Shown: in pieces, positions 8,890-17,390 of the stretch | Position numbering within the stretch: the first letter of the stretch is position 1 | Layout of the letters: each line of letters starts with the position of its first letter | NCBI RefSeq assembly: GCF_008195825.1 | Contig: NZ_CP043329.1 | Location: forward strand, 3,410,001-3,474,000 | Length of the DNA stretch: 64,000 bases | DNA from: Pedobacter aquae | GTDB taxonomy: Bacteria > Bacteroidota > Bacteroidia > Sphingobacteriales > Sphingobacteriaceae | Direction of reading: 5' to 3' | The notes under the pieces: model-generated | Told to the model about the DNA's origin: nothing | Databases searched by the model: none | What the model saw: the letters and a program-made list of their open reading frames with translations, nothing else | Translations under genes and position numbers: made by a program

Positions 8890-9215
8890 TATTTTAATTT
8901 CTCGTTGTTACGATGTCTGTCTGCATCTCTAATACTTTTCTTCTCCAAATTTTTCTCTAGTGCAGCAGTTAAATCAATACCAGTTTGGTTGGCTAGGCAA
9001 ATCAAAACAAAAAGTACATCGGCCATTTCATCGCCTAAATCAACTTTTTTATCAGATTCTTTAAAAGACTGCTCGCCATATTTACGAGACATGATACGGG
9101 CAACCTCACCCACTTCTTCCATTAAAATAGCCGTATTGGTAAGCTCATTAAAATACCTTACACCAGTAGTTTTAATCCAATTGTCTACCAGTTGTTGTGC
9201 TTCTTTAATTTCCAT
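8889..9215 (-). CDS. MazG-like nucleotide pyrophosphohydrolase
   Basis: About 108 residues from the chosen start. The frame extends upstream to an ATG at 9242, but the conserved core begins at MEIKEAQQLVDNWI, so I prefer 9215. The Mg-binding motif EEVGEVARI and the second motif DLGDEMADVLFVL match all-alpha NTP pyrophosphatases of the MazG/RS21-C6 type, which hydrolyse (d)NTPs to monophosphates for pool sanitation. It lies between the metallophosphoesterase (37 bp upstream) and the HD hydrolase (1-base overlap). Confidence 0.85.
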   Translation of the reverse strand: MEIKEAQQLVDNWIKTTGVRYFNELTNTAILMEEVGEVARIMSRKYGEQSFKESDKKVDLGDEMADVLFVLICLANQTGIDLTAALEKNLEKKSIRDADRHRNNEKLK

Positions 9216-9252
9216 GATGCTAAAATCAGGAATCTTTAGCAATAAATAAGGG

Positions 9253-9999
9253 CTATGCTGTTATTTCATATAAAAAATAGGGGCAATCATAACCATCGCG
9301 TAAAAGCAGAGGTTTGGCAACATTAAAAACCTCTATACCGTCTTGTGTTTTGCCTTTTAAAGTACCAATGTGGGCATGGCCATGAAAAGCAACATCAACA
9401 TTTCTTCTGCTGAGGGGTTCTGCCAATCTGGATGAACCTAAAAACGGAAAAATAGCTTCAGCTTCGCCTTTTACGGTTTCAACGATGGGCGAATAATGTA
9501 ACAAAGCCACTTTTTTAATATCTTGATGGTCTGATTCTAATCTTGCTAAGGCTCTTTCTAATTGTAAGGCTTCATTTACGGCTTCTTGTACAAAATCTTT
9601 CATGCCTTTTTCGCCAAACATAGATAGCATGTGCTTATCAAAACCGCCACCAAAGCCTTTGATGCCTGCAAAGCCAATGTTATGGATAACGATAGCTTCT
9701 CCATCTAAAACATGAACATGGTCTTTTAACAAAAGCTGACGAATCATTTTCTCTCTGCCTTTCTCGTAATCGTGATTGCCTAAAACCATCACTACGGGGA
9801 TGCTGCATGCTTTTAATTCTTCGGCTAAAACGGCTGCTTCAGACTCGTCGCCAGTATCGGTTAAATCGCCACAGATAACCAAAACATCCGCTTTTTCTGA
9901 TATTTCTTTAAAATAGGCAGTCCATTTTCCTTTGTCAGATTCTTTTACATGGATATCGGCAACGGCAGCTATTCTAGTATTTTTTGTTGTATCTGTCAT
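9253..9999 (-). CDS. Calcineurin-like metallophosphoesterase
   Basis: A 248-residue cytoplasmic phosphoesterase with all canonical metal-binding blocks: D15-x-H17 (AVADIHV), GD at 44-45 (ICGDLTDTGD), LGNHDYE, LLHYSPI and FHGHAHIGT. The family hydrolyses phosphomono- or diesters with a dinuclear metal centre, and this sequence does not reveal the substrate. It starts 12 bp after the nucleotidyltransferase gene. The pairing of a nucleotidyltransferase-fold gene with a phosphoesterase could mean they act on the same phosphoester, but this is only context. Confidence 0.85.
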   Translation of the reverse strand: MTDTTKNTRIAAVADIHVKESDKGKWTAYFKEISEKADVLVICGDLTDTGDESEAAVLAEELKACSIPVVMVLGNHDYEKGREKMIRQLLLKDHVHVLDGEAIVIHNIGFAGIKGFGGGFDKHMLSMFGEKGMKDFVQEAVNEALQLERALARLESDHQDIKKVALLHYSPIVETVKGEAEAIFPFLGSSRLAEPLSRRNVDVAFHGHAHIGTLKGKTQDGIEVFNVAKPLLLRDGYDCPYFLYEITA

Positions 10000-10011
10000 G
10001 GTATGAGAAAT

Positions 10012-10761
10012 TTAGGTAGTCATGATGGTAGATACTTTATAGTTCCAATCTTTAATATCTACGCTGTATTGGGTTTGGTCTATAACGGGGCCTCTACAAA
10101 CTTTCACTACCGTAGCGGGCAATTGGTATTGGTTATTGGCTCTTTTTATCAATTCATCAAACAACCATTGGGGGATGATTTCATGAAAATCAGACGGGTA
10201 AACAAACTGAAACATAATGATTTGAGCCAATAATAAATGCCAGTGGTTATGTTGGTCTAATCGGGAAAGTAACCTTTCCCAGTCTAATTCTTTACCTTTT
10301 TTAAGAATAACATGGTTGATATCTGCCCCATCAAAACGTTCACGATTTTGGACATATATTTTACACCAAATAAGTTCCTCGGGAGATAAAAACTTCACTT
10401 CTTCACCAGCAAAAGTACCAGGGGTAGCGTGTTCAAACCAGCTATCATCAACCGTACAAATGTTATTTACAGTATCAAAAATAATATCGATGAAATAATC
10501 TCCTTTAAAAACTTTGGCCAACCAGCGGATGTCTGTTAATTGGGTTTTATAACCTTTATCGGCAAAAAATTGTAGTATTTTGCTATAGTCTGATGGTTTA
10601 CAAAAGATATCTAAATCTTTAGTATCGCGGTAAATATCAGTATGTGCAAAGAGGGAAAAGGCACCTCCTAGCATAAAATCTACACCGCACTCTTTTAGTA
10701 ATTGTAAGGCTTCTTTATAGAATTCTTGAGCTTCTTTTTTCTCTTCTTCGGTTGTAATCAT
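10012..10761 (-). CDS. Nucleotidyltransferase-fold protein
   Basis: The frame is open from 10806, but the residues before MITTEEEKKEAQEF look non-conserved, so the ATG at 10761 is preferred (about 249 residues). The segment FMLGGAFSLFAHTDIYRDT followed by KDLDIFC is the GG...DxD signature of pol-beta-type nucleotidyltransferases (AbiEii/DUF6036-like group). A third acidic position is probably the FIDIIFD segment. No AbiEi-like antitoxin partner gene is visible. The following gene is a metallophosphoesterase 12 bp downstream. The function is unknown; it could modify a nucleotide or RNA end. Confidence 0.7.
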   Translation of the reverse strand: MITTEEEKKEAQEFYKEALQLLKECGVDFMLGGAFSLFAHTDIYRDTKDLDIFCKPSDYSKILQFFADKGYKTQLTDIRWLAKVFKGDYFIDIIFDTVNNICTVDDSWFEHATPGTFAGEEVKFLSPEELIWCKIYVQNRERFDGADINHVILKKGKELDWERLLSRLDQHNHWHLLLAQIIMFQFVYPSDFHEIIPQWLFDELIKRANNQYQLPATVVKVCRGPVIDQTQYSVDIKDWNYKVSTIMTT

Positions 10762-10834
10762 AGGGTTTTTAATAAGGTAGAAAACTGCTACTAGGCAGTT
10801 ATTCATTATCCTTATTCAAAAACCAAACCTAAAA

Positions 10835-11293
10835 TTAATGCCTGTCTTTATCCTTGGTATCCATCATGATGGTAACGGGGCCATCATTTAAGAGTTCTAT
10901 TTTCATATCGGCACCAAAAATGCCGGTTTCTATTTTGGTATTGCTTAATTGAGCTAGCTCTGCAATCATTTTTTCATAAAGCGGAATAGCCTGGGCAGGT
11001 TTGGCAGCTCTGATAAATGAGGGGCGATTTCCCTTTTTTGTTTGTGCGAAGAGTGTAAACTGAGATATCAATAAAATACGGCCATCAACATCAGCTAAAG
11101 ATTTATTCATTAAGCCATTTTCATCATTAAAAATGCGCATGTTCACAATTTTTTGCGCCAGCCAAGTTAAATCTTCTAAAGTATCAGCCTCCTCAACACC
11201 CAATAAAACCAAAAATCCGGTGTTTATTTTACCTGTAATTTCTCCGTTTACGGTGCATGATGCTTGACTTACTCTTTGGATAACGGCTCTCAT
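10835..11293 (-). CDS. dtd: D-aminoacyl-tRNA deacylase
   Basis: A 152-residue DTD: MRAVIQRVSQASCTV at the N-terminus, the SQFTLFAQTKKGNRPSF motif in the middle, and the Gly-cisPro motif as NDGPVTIMMDT near the end. It removes D-amino acids (and glycine mischarged on tRNA-Ala) from tRNA in the cytoplasm. Length and motifs are standard. It lies downstream of rsgA on the same strand but is separated from it by ~120 bp of repeat-like DNA (octamer tract and a small hairpin). Confidence 0.95.
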   Translation of the reverse strand: MRAVIQRVSQASCTVNGEITGKINTGFLVLLGVEEADTLEDLTWLAQKIVNMRIFNDENGLMNKSLADVDGRILLISQFTLFAQTKKGNRPSFIRAAKPAQAIPLYEKMIAELAQLSNTKIETGIFGADMKIELLNDGPVTIMMDTKDKDRH

Positions 11294-11297
11294 ATTT

Positions 11298-11352
11298 TAG
11301 GTTAGGTGCTTAGTAATTAGTTGGTTAGTTTGTTAGGTTTCTAGTTTGTTAG
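11298..11352. repeat. TTAGTTTG-type octamer tract
   Basis: Low-complexity DNA built from TTAGTTTG/TTAGGTTT units directly upstream of the dtd start. It is the complement of the (CTAACNAN)n octamers found at 16043-16082 and 60282-60465. Confidence 0.6.
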
Positions 11353-11383
11353 ACTTTTTAAACGGCTGATTATTAATGGAAGT

Positions 11384-11415
11384 CCTTCTCCTTCGGAGAA
11401 GGATTTAGGATGAGG
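11384..11415. repeat. Small palindromic element, half copy
   Basis: CCTTCTCCTTCGGAGAAGG (11384-11402) is a perfect 8-bp-stem hairpin followed by ATTTAGGATGAGG. It resembles one arm of the element inserted in miaB (43723-43855, CCTCTCCTTTGGAGAGG then GGGTGAGG). It abuts the rsgA stop codon (11418-11420). Confidence 0.6.
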
Positions 11416-11417
11416 CT

Positions 11418-12338
11418 CTATGCCCTCGTATCGTTTTTATGATAAATACTTAAATAGCTATCATATCTTGTGGGTTCAATATTTCCTTCGTCTAAGGCTT
11501 TTAAAATGGCGCAACCGGGTTCGTTAATGTGTACGCAGTTATGAAATTTGCAGCCATGCATACGGCTTCGCATCTCTGGAAAGAAATGAGCAAGTTCCTC
11601 TGGTTCTATATCGGCAATGCCTAATTCTCTAATGCCTGGGGTATCAATTAATTTTCCGCCGAAAGGCAATTCAAACATTTCTGCAAAGGTGGTGGTGTGT
11701 TTTCCCATATCGCTCCAATCAGAAATTTCGCCAGTTCTTAAAGCAATACCCGGTATGATCTGATTGATTAAGCTTGATTTTCCAACGCCAGAATGTCCAG
11801 AAAATAAACTAGTCTTATCTTTCAGCAATTCTTTAATGGTATTCACATGGGTGCCTTCTATGGCAGATACCGCATAACATTTATAGCCTATACCTTCATA
11901 CAAATCCATATAATTGGCTAGGATTTCTAGGCCTTCATCGCTAAATAAATCTAGCTTATTAAAGATTAAAATAGCAGGAATTCCATAAGCTTCAGCAGTA
12001 ACCAAAAAACGGTCTATAAAGCCTAAAGAAGTTCTTGGAGAAGCCAAAGTTACCACCAAACAAGCCTGGTCTAAATTAGCAGCAATAACTTGTACTTGTT
12101 TAGATAGGTTGATAGATTTTCTGATGATATAGTTCTTACGGTCATGAATTCTATTGATGACAGCAGTTTCTTGCTCGGGTTCTAGCTCAAAATCAACAAA
12201 ATCTCCAACAGCAACAGGATTGGTGCTTACCAGACCTTTCATCCTGAGTTTGCCTTTTATCCTGCATTCATATTTGTGCTGATTTTCACCTAAAACAGTG
12301 TACCAGCTTCCTGTTGATTTAATAACTAATCCCTGCAT
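11418..12338 (-). CDS. rsgA: Ribosome small subunit-dependent GTPase A
   Basis: A 306-residue circularly permuted GTPase. The order OB-fold, G4 (FNKLDLF), G1 (GHSGVGKSSL), G3 (DTPGIRELG) and the C-terminal zinc site C-x5-H-x-C (CKFHNC...EPGC) is diagnostic. RsgA binds the 30S subunit late in maturation and releases assembly factors on GTP hydrolysis. It is the first gene of the minus-strand series that continues with dtd. Its start is ~290 bp from thrA in the opposite direction, with the thr leader between. Confidence 0.95.
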   Translation of the reverse strand: MQGLVIKSTGSWYTVLGENQHKYECRIKGKLRMKGLVSTNPVAVGDFVDFELEPEQETAVINRIHDRKNYIIRKSINLSKQVQVIAANLDQACLVVTLASPRTSLGFIDRFLVTAEAYGIPAILIFNKLDLFSDEGLEILANYMDLYEGIGYKCYAVSAIEGTHVNTIKELLKDKTSLFSGHSGVGKSSLINQIIPGIALRTGEISDWSDMGKHTTTFAEMFELPFGGKLIDTPGIRELGIADIEPEELAHFFPEMRSRMHGCKFHNCVHINEPGCAILKALDEGNIEPTRYDSYLSIYHKNDTRA

Positions 12339-12393
12339 ACCGTTGTAAAGATAATTATAGGCTAAATGAATTTCCTATTTTCTGTGAAAAATG

Positions 12394-12424
12394 TTTGTAT
12401 TTAAAAAATGAAAGCTTAGATTTG
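12394..12424 (+). promoter_or_regulatory. Bacteroidota-type promoter of the thr operon
   Basis: TTTG at 12394-12397, a 19 bp spacer, then TAGATTTG at 12417-12424. This matches the Bacteroidota housekeeping consensus TTTG-N19-TAnnTTTG exactly. Transcription would start around 12430, about a dozen bases before the leader peptide GTG. Confidence 0.75.
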
Positions 12425-12441
12425 GCACATAATTTAAAAAC

Positions 12442-12495
12442 GTGAATAATAACTATGCAACTACAATTACTTACACCATGACGCTCTGCGCATAG
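12442..12495 (+). CDS. thrL: Threonine operon leader peptide (GTG start)
   Basis: A 17-codon frame reading VNNNYATTITYTMTLCA and ending in TAG at 12493-12495. Five of 17 residues are threonine and one is isoleucine, clustered at codons 7-14, as in the thr leader peptides of other bacteria. It starts with GTG. The only upstream in-frame ATG (12391) is cut off by a stop at 12409. It sits between a strong promoter match and an intrinsic terminator upstream of thrABC, so ribosome pausing on Thr codons is the likely sensor. Confidence 0.75.
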   Translation: MNNNYATTITYTMTLCA

Positions 12496-12496
12496 A

Positions 12497-12540
12497 GGAA
12501 GGTAATTATAGGCTTATATAAAACATACAAAGCGCCTTCC
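12497..12540 (+). promoter_or_regulatory. Candidate antiterminator of the thr attenuator
   Basis: GGAAGG at 12497-12502, two bases after the leader stop codon, is complementary to CCTTCC at 12535-12540 in the 5' arm of the terminator. A ribosome paused at the Thr codons would leave GGAAGG free to pair. One that reaches the stop codon would cover it and let the terminator form. Confidence 0.55.
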
Positions 12541-12566
12541 GACAAAACGGAAGGCGCTTTTTTTTA
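12529..12566 (+). terminator. Intrinsic terminator of the thr attenuator
   Basis: Stem AAGCGCCTTCC / GGAAGGCGCTT with loop GACAAAAC, followed by an unbroken T run. This is a textbook rho-independent terminator only 60 bp before the thrA start, on the same strand, so it must be conditional. Confidence 0.9.
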
Positions 12567-12626
12567 AATTTTAATATCAAATCCAAAGCTGCGTGTCAGT
12601 AAAAGATTTTTAGCTGTAGAAAGAAA

Positions 12627-15080
12627 ATGAAAATTTTAAAATTCGGAGGAACTTCTGTTGGGTCTGTAGATGCTTTAAAAGCGTTAATAGACGTGGTTAA
12701 AACTAACCTTGATAAGCAAGAACAAATGGTCATTGTTGTTTCTGCTATGGGAGGTGTTACCAACCAATTAATCACGACGGCAGAGAACGCTATAAAAGGA
12801 ATTGATTTTTCTGAAGCTTTGGCTGATATAGAAAAAAGACACTTTGAAGTGGTAAAAGCGTTAATTCCTGTGCAACAACAAAATCAGGTTTTAACCAAAT
12901 TAAAATTATTTTTTCAAGAGCTGGAAGATTTAATGCAAGGTGTTACGGCCTTACAAGAGCTAAGTCCAAAAACTCGTGATGCTATTTTAAGCTATGGCGA
13001 GCAATGCTCGGCTTTTATGATTTCTAGAATCTTAAAAACCATACATGAAGGTGCTGATTACCTAAACACCACAGAAATTATTAAAACTGATAGTACTTTT
13101 GGTAATGCCCGTGTAGATTTTGAACAAAGTAATTTCTTGATCAAGAACTACTTTGAACATCATAAAGATAGTTTAATTGTGGCTACAGGTTTTATAGCTA
13201 GCGATGACCAAAACAGGGTAACAACTCTTGGTCGTGGTGGTAGTGATTATACTTCTGCCATCATTGGTGCGGCTTTAAATGTATCGCAAATAGAAATCTG
13301 GACAGATGTTAATGGCATGATGACTGCCGATCCAAGAAGGGTAAAAAAAGCATTTTCTTTAGAAGAACTTTCTTATACCGAGGCTATGGAGCTTTCTTTC
13401 TTTGGGGCAAAGGTGATTTATCCGCCAACCATGATTCCGGCTTTCTTAAAGAAAATTCCAATTGTTATTAAAAATACTTTTGATGCTAGTTTCCCAGGAA
13501 CTTTTATCAAACATGATATCAAGCCATCATCAACCGTTATCAGAGGGATTTCTTCTGTAGACCATATCAGCATTATCAATTTGCAAGGTAGTGGCATGGT
13601 TGGTAAAGCGGGTTTTAGCGGCAGGTTATTCTCTTTACTGTCTAGAGAGCAGGTAAACGTAGTTTTAATTACACAATCATCATCAGAGCACTCTATCACT
13701 TTTGCGGTTAACCCTGAGGATGCTAAAAAAGCACAAGCTTTAATTCAGCAAGAGTTTGAGTTAGAATTACAAGCCGGAAAATTAGAGCCTATCACCATAG
13801 AACATGATCTTTCTATTTTAGCCATCGTAGGCGAAAATATGAAGAAAACACCGGGTATTGCCGGAAAACTTTTCCATGCTTTAGGTAGAAATGGTGTTAA
13901 TGTGGTTGCTATAGCGCAAGGTTCATCAGAATACAATATCTCGGTAATTATTTATAATTCCGATTTGACAAAAGCTTTAAATACCGTACACGATGCGTTT
14001 TTTGCACAATTGCAAAAGAACTTAAACGTATTTATTGTTGGTGTGGGTAATATCAGTAAAGAATTGCTTTCGCAGATAAATGCTCATCATGCTTATTTAG
14101 TAGAAAATAATCTCATCAATATCAAAATCATCGGTTTAACCAACACTAAAAAAATGTTGATAGAGCCAGCTGGTATAGATTTAGCTAATTGGCAACAAAG
14201 CTTAGATGAATCAACCGAGCCTGCAGATTTAAATAAATTTGTGAGTGAGATGAAGAGCTTAAACCTACCAAACTGCGTATTTGTAGATAATACTGCAAGC
14301 CCAATTCCAAGTACTTTATATAAAGATATTTTCAAGTCGAATATTTCCGTGGTTACTTGCAATAAAATTGCTAACTCTGGCGATTATAAGCAGTTTGCAG
14401 ATTTAAGAAGTACTGCTCAGAAATACGGAGTAGATTTCTTGTACGAAACCAACGTAGGTGCTGGTTTACCTATCATCACCACATTACATGATTTAATCAT
14501 CAGTGGCGATAAAATCACCAAGATAGAAGCTATTCTTTCTGGTACCATCTCTTTCATTTTTAATAATTTTAAAGGTGATGTTACTTTCCACGATGTAGTT
14601 AAGCAAGCACAAGAAAAAGGTTATACAGAGCCAGATCCTCGTGATGATTTAGGTGGGATTGATTTTATGCGTAAAATATTAATCTTAGCCAGAAATAGTG
14701 GTTTAGCAATGGAAGCTGCTGATGTAGATTTAGGAGCTATTTTACCAGAAAATTGCGCTAAAGCACCAACTGTTGAAGCTTTTTATCAAGAGCTAAAAGT
14801 TTCTAACGATTATTTTGAACAGCTTAAAAAAGATGCTGAAAAACAAGGTAAAGTACTTCGTTACATTGGAAAATTAGAAAACGGTAAAGCAAGCATTAGC
14901 CTGCAAGCAGTAGGTATGGATCATCCTTTCTACGCTTTATCTGGTAGCGATAACATTATAGCTTTCACCACCGAGAGGTATTGTGAAACACAAATGGTAG
15001 TAAAAGGGCCTGGTGCTGGTGCTGCGGTTACCGCTGCTGGTGTATTTGCCGATTTAGTTAAAGTAGGAGCTAACCAGTAA
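12627..15080 (+). CDS. thrA: Bifunctional aspartokinase I / homoserine dehydrogenase I
   Basis: A full-length 817-residue fusion. Residues ~1-290 are the aspartokinase (KFGGTSVGS at the N-terminus, TLGRGGSDYTSA in the nucleotide site). Residues ~305-455 hold tandem ACT domains. Residues ~465-815 are homoserine dehydrogenase (FIVGVGNISKELL Rossmann start, EANVGAGLP equivalent as ETNVGAGLPII, then GTISFIFN). It catalyses the first and third steps from aspartate to threonine and methionine, and the ACT domains normally mediate feedback inhibition by threonine. It shares one base with thrB (TAATG). Expression is probably controlled by the upstream leader/terminator. Confidence 0.97.
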   Translation: MKILKFGGTSVGSVDALKALIDVVKTNLDKQEQMVIVVSAMGGVTNQLITTAENAIKGIDFSEALADIEKRHFEVVKALIPVQQQNQVLTKLKLFFQELEDLMQGVTALQELSPKTRDAILSYGEQCSAFMISRILKTIHEGADYLNTTEIIKTDSTFGNARVDFEQSNFLIKNYFEHHKDSLIVATGFIASDDQNRVTTLGRGGSDYTSAIIGAALNVSQIEIWTDVNGMMTADPRRVKKAFSLEELSYTEAMELSFFGAKVIYPPTMIPAFLKKIPIVIKNTFDASFPGTFIKHDIKPSSTVIRGISSVDHISIINLQGSGMVGKAGFSGRLFSLLSREQVNVVLITQSSSEHSITFAVNPEDAKKAQALIQQEFELELQAGKLEPITIEHDLSILAIVGENMKKTPGIAGKLFHALGRNGVNVVAIAQGSSEYNISVIIYNSDLTKALNTVHDAFFAQLQKNLNVFIVGVGNISKELLSQINAHHAYLVENNLINIKIIGLTNTKKMLIEPAGIDLANWQQSLDESTEPADLNKFVSEMKSLNLPNCVFVDNTASPIPSTLYKDIFKSNISVVTCNKIANSGDYKQFADLRSTAQKYGVDFLYETNVGAGLPIITTLHDLIISGDKITKIEAILSGTISFIFNNFKGDVTFHDVVKQAQEKGYTEPDPRDDLGGIDFMRKILILARNSGLAMEAADVDLGAILPENCAKAPTVEAFYQELKVSNDYFEQLKKDAEKQGKVLRYIGKLENGKASISLQAVGMDHPFYALSGSDNIIAFTTERYCETQMVVKGPGAGAAVTAAGVFADLVKVGANQ

Positions 15081-16012
15081 TGAGCAGTAAATCAATAAAA
15101 GTATATGCCCCAGCTACTGTTGCTAATGTGGTGTGTGGTTTTGATATTTTGGGCTTCGCTGTTAATGAACCGGGCGATGAACTCATCATGGATCTATGCG
15201 ATAAACCTGGCGTAGTCATAAGCTCTATAGAAGGCGATGGTGGTAAATTACCTCTCGATGCCGACCGTAACACAGTAGCTGCAGGTGTTAAAAGCATATT
15301 AAAACAACTTGGTCGTGAAGACATCGGCGTTAAGCTAAAACTAAAGAAAAAAATGCCTTTAGGTAGTGGCTTAGGTTCTAGTGCAGCTAGTTCTGTAGCG
15401 GGTATATTTGCTATTAACGAATTATTAGACAGGCCTTTAAGCAAAGAAGAATTACTGCCTTTTGCTATGGAAGGCGAGGCTTTAGCTTGTGGCCATGGTC
15501 ATGCCGATAATGTTGCACCTGCTTTATTTGGCGGTTTTACCCTCATTAAAAGTTATGAGCCTTTAGAGGTGATAGCTTTACCAGTGCCAAATTTATATTG
15601 CGCTTTATTGTATCCGCATGTTGATGTACCTACTAGAGATGCCAGACAAATTATACGTTCTAAAGTATTGTTAAAAGATGCAGTTACCCAATGGGGAAAT
15701 ATTGCTGGCCTAATAAGTGCTTTATATCTGGGAGATTACGATTTACTTGGACGTTGTATGAAAGATGTTATTGTAGAGCCCATACGCTCTATGTTGATAC
15801 CAGAGTTTTATAAAATGAAGGAAATAGCCATGCACCACGGTGCTTTAGGTTTTGGTATCTCGGGTTCGGGACCAACTGTTTTTTCTTTATTCCGTTCGCC
15901 GGATGACGCACAAAGGGTATTATTAACCTTACAACAAGTGCTTTTAGACAAAGGTATCGCCAGTAACATATATTTATCAGAAATTAATAAAAACGGACCA
16001 GTTATACTATAG
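15080..16012 (+). CDS. thrB: Homoserine kinase
   Basis: A 310-residue GHMP-family kinase with the ATP-binding loop PLGSGLGSSAASSVAG, the N-terminal APATVANVVCGFDILG and the C-terminal FGISGSGPTVFSL motif. It phosphorylates L-homoserine to O-phosphohomoserine in the cytoplasm. The start codon overlaps the thrA stop by one base, so translation is coupled. It is followed after 73 bp, including an octamer repeat tract, by thrC. Confidence 0.96.
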   Translation: MSSKSIKVYAPATVANVVCGFDILGFAVNEPGDELIMDLCDKPGVVISSIEGDGGKLPLDADRNTVAAGVKSILKQLGREDIGVKLKLKKKMPLGSGLGSSAASSVAGIFAINELLDRPLSKEELLPFAMEGEALACGHGHADNVAPALFGGFTLIKSYEPLEVIALPVPNLYCALLYPHVDVPTRDARQIIRSKVLLKDAVTQWGNIAGLISALYLGDYDLLGRCMKDVIVEPIRSMLIPEFYKMKEIAMHHGALGFGISGSGPTVFSLFRSPDDAQRVLLTLQQVLLDKGIASNIYLSEINKNGPVIL

Positions 16013-16013
16013 T

Positions 16014-16082
16014 AGTTTGTTAGGTATTAGTTTGTTAGGAATCAACTAATCATCCAATCAACTAACCATCCAACCATCTAAA
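16014..16082. repeat. Octamer repeat tract between thrB and thrC
   Basis: TAGTTTGTTAGG units are followed by five period-8 units (AACTAATC, ATCCAATC, AACTAACC, ATCCAACC, ATCTAAAG; 16043-16082), ending 3 bp before the thrC start. It belongs to the same octamer class as 60282-60465. The first half has the complementary strand bias. Confidence 0.65.
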
Positions 16083-16085
16083 GAA

Positions 16086-17390
16086 ATGAAACTATACAGT
16101 ACCAAAAACCATCATTTATCGGTTGATTTTAAGACAGCAGTTTTCAATAGCCTTCCGGCAGATAATGGTTTATATATGCCTACCACTATCCCAGTTTTAG
16201 ATGAAAATATCATTGCTGGTTGGGATAAGAAATCTTTACCAGAAATTGCTTTCGATTTAGCCTATGCTTTATTAAAAGATGATATTTCTGCCGAAGCTTT
16301 AAAAGCTATTGTAGATGATGCTGCAAATTTTGAGGCTCCTTTACATCCTTTAGCTGATGATGTTTTTATTCTAGAGTTATTCCATGGTCCGTCTTTAGCC
16401 TTTAAAGATTTTGGAGGGCGTTTCATGAGCCGTATCATGGCGCATTTCTTAAAGGAAGAGGAAAAAGAAATCAGGATTTTAGTAGCTACCTCTGGCGATA
16501 CAGGAGGTGCAGTAGCCTTAGGTTTTTTAAATGTACCGGGTATAAAAGTTACCATTCTTTACCCAAAAGGTAAGGTAAGTTTAATACAAGAATTGCAATT
16601 AACTACCAATGGTAATAATATAGAAGCCGTAGAAATTGATGGTACTTTTGATGATTGCCAAGCTATGGTAAAGCAAGCTTTTCATGATGAAGAGTTAAAT
16701 GCTAAGTTTAATCTTACCTCTGCAAATTCTATCAATATCAGCAGGTTAATACCTCAAATGTTTTACTATGCCAATACTTATGCCCGCTTAAAGCAACAGT
16801 TTGAGCATATTACTTTTGTTACGCCAAGTGGTAACTTCGGTAATATAGCGGCTGGTATGTTAGCTTCTAAAATGGGTGTGCCTATAAAACAATTTATAGC
16901 AGCTACAAATAGTAATGATATTGTTCCTCAGTATTTAAAAACTGGCGTTTATACGGCAAAACCTTCCGTACAAACCTTAGCTAACGCTATGGATGTTGGT
17001 AATCCTAGTAATTTTGTAAGGATACTAGATATGTTTGATAAGGATAAAACTAAACTAGAAGCAGCATTTGATGCTGTAGCATTTGATGATGATGCTATCA
17101 AAGTGGCAATCAAAGAAGTTTATCAGGAAAAGCAATATATCATGTGCCCACATACGGCTACTGGTTATTTAGCAGTAAAAGAGGCCAAGGCAAAAAACCA
17201 ATTAGATAAGCATGCTTATGTAGTTTTGGCTACGGCACATCCTTGCAAATTCCCTGATGTTTTTGAGGAATTGCACATTCCTTATGAAGTACCTGCACAA
17301 GTAGCAGAGCTATATCATAAAGCAAAACATCAAATTGTGATGGATAACAGCTATCAAAACTTTAAGGATTATTTGTTATCGCAATCATAA
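16086..17390 (+). CDS. thrC: Threonine synthase
   Basis: A 434-residue PLP enzyme. The lysine that binds PLP lies in SLAFKDFGGRFMSR, and the phosphate-binding region is ATSGDTGGAVALGF. It converts O-phosphohomoserine to L-threonine, the last step of the operon's pathway. The size fits the shorter bacterial (E. coli-like) class. The stop codon TAA at 17388-17390 lies inside the first unit of the CCCTGAAAGGG repeat array, so the repeat begins exactly at the end of the gene. Confidence 0.97.
   Translation: MKLYSTKNHHLSVDFKTAVFNSLPADNGLYMPTTIPVLDENIIAGWDKKSLPEIAFDLAYALLKDDISAEALKAIVDDAANFEAPLHPLADDVFILELFHGPSLAFKDFGGRFMSRIMAHFLKEEEKEIRILVATSGDTGGAVALGFLNVPGIKVTILYPKGKVSLIQELQLTTNGNNIEAVEIDGTFDDCQAMVKQAFHDEELNAKFNLTSANSINISRLIPQMFYYANTYARLKQQFEHITFVTPSGNFGNIAAGMLASKMGVPIKQFIAATNSNDIVPQYLKTGVYTAKPSVQTLANAMDVGNPSNFVRILDMFDKDKTKLEAAFDAVAFDDDAIKVAIKEVYQEKQYIMCPHTATGYLAVKEAKAKNQLDKHAYVVLATAHPCKFPDVFEELHIPYEVPAQVAELYHKAKHQIVMDNSYQNFKDYLLSQS

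Noticed and set aside
10012-10761. AbiE-type toxin-antitoxin system
   Set aside because: The nucleotidyltransferase signature is present, but there is no antitoxin gene alongside. The neighbour is a metallophosphoesterase.
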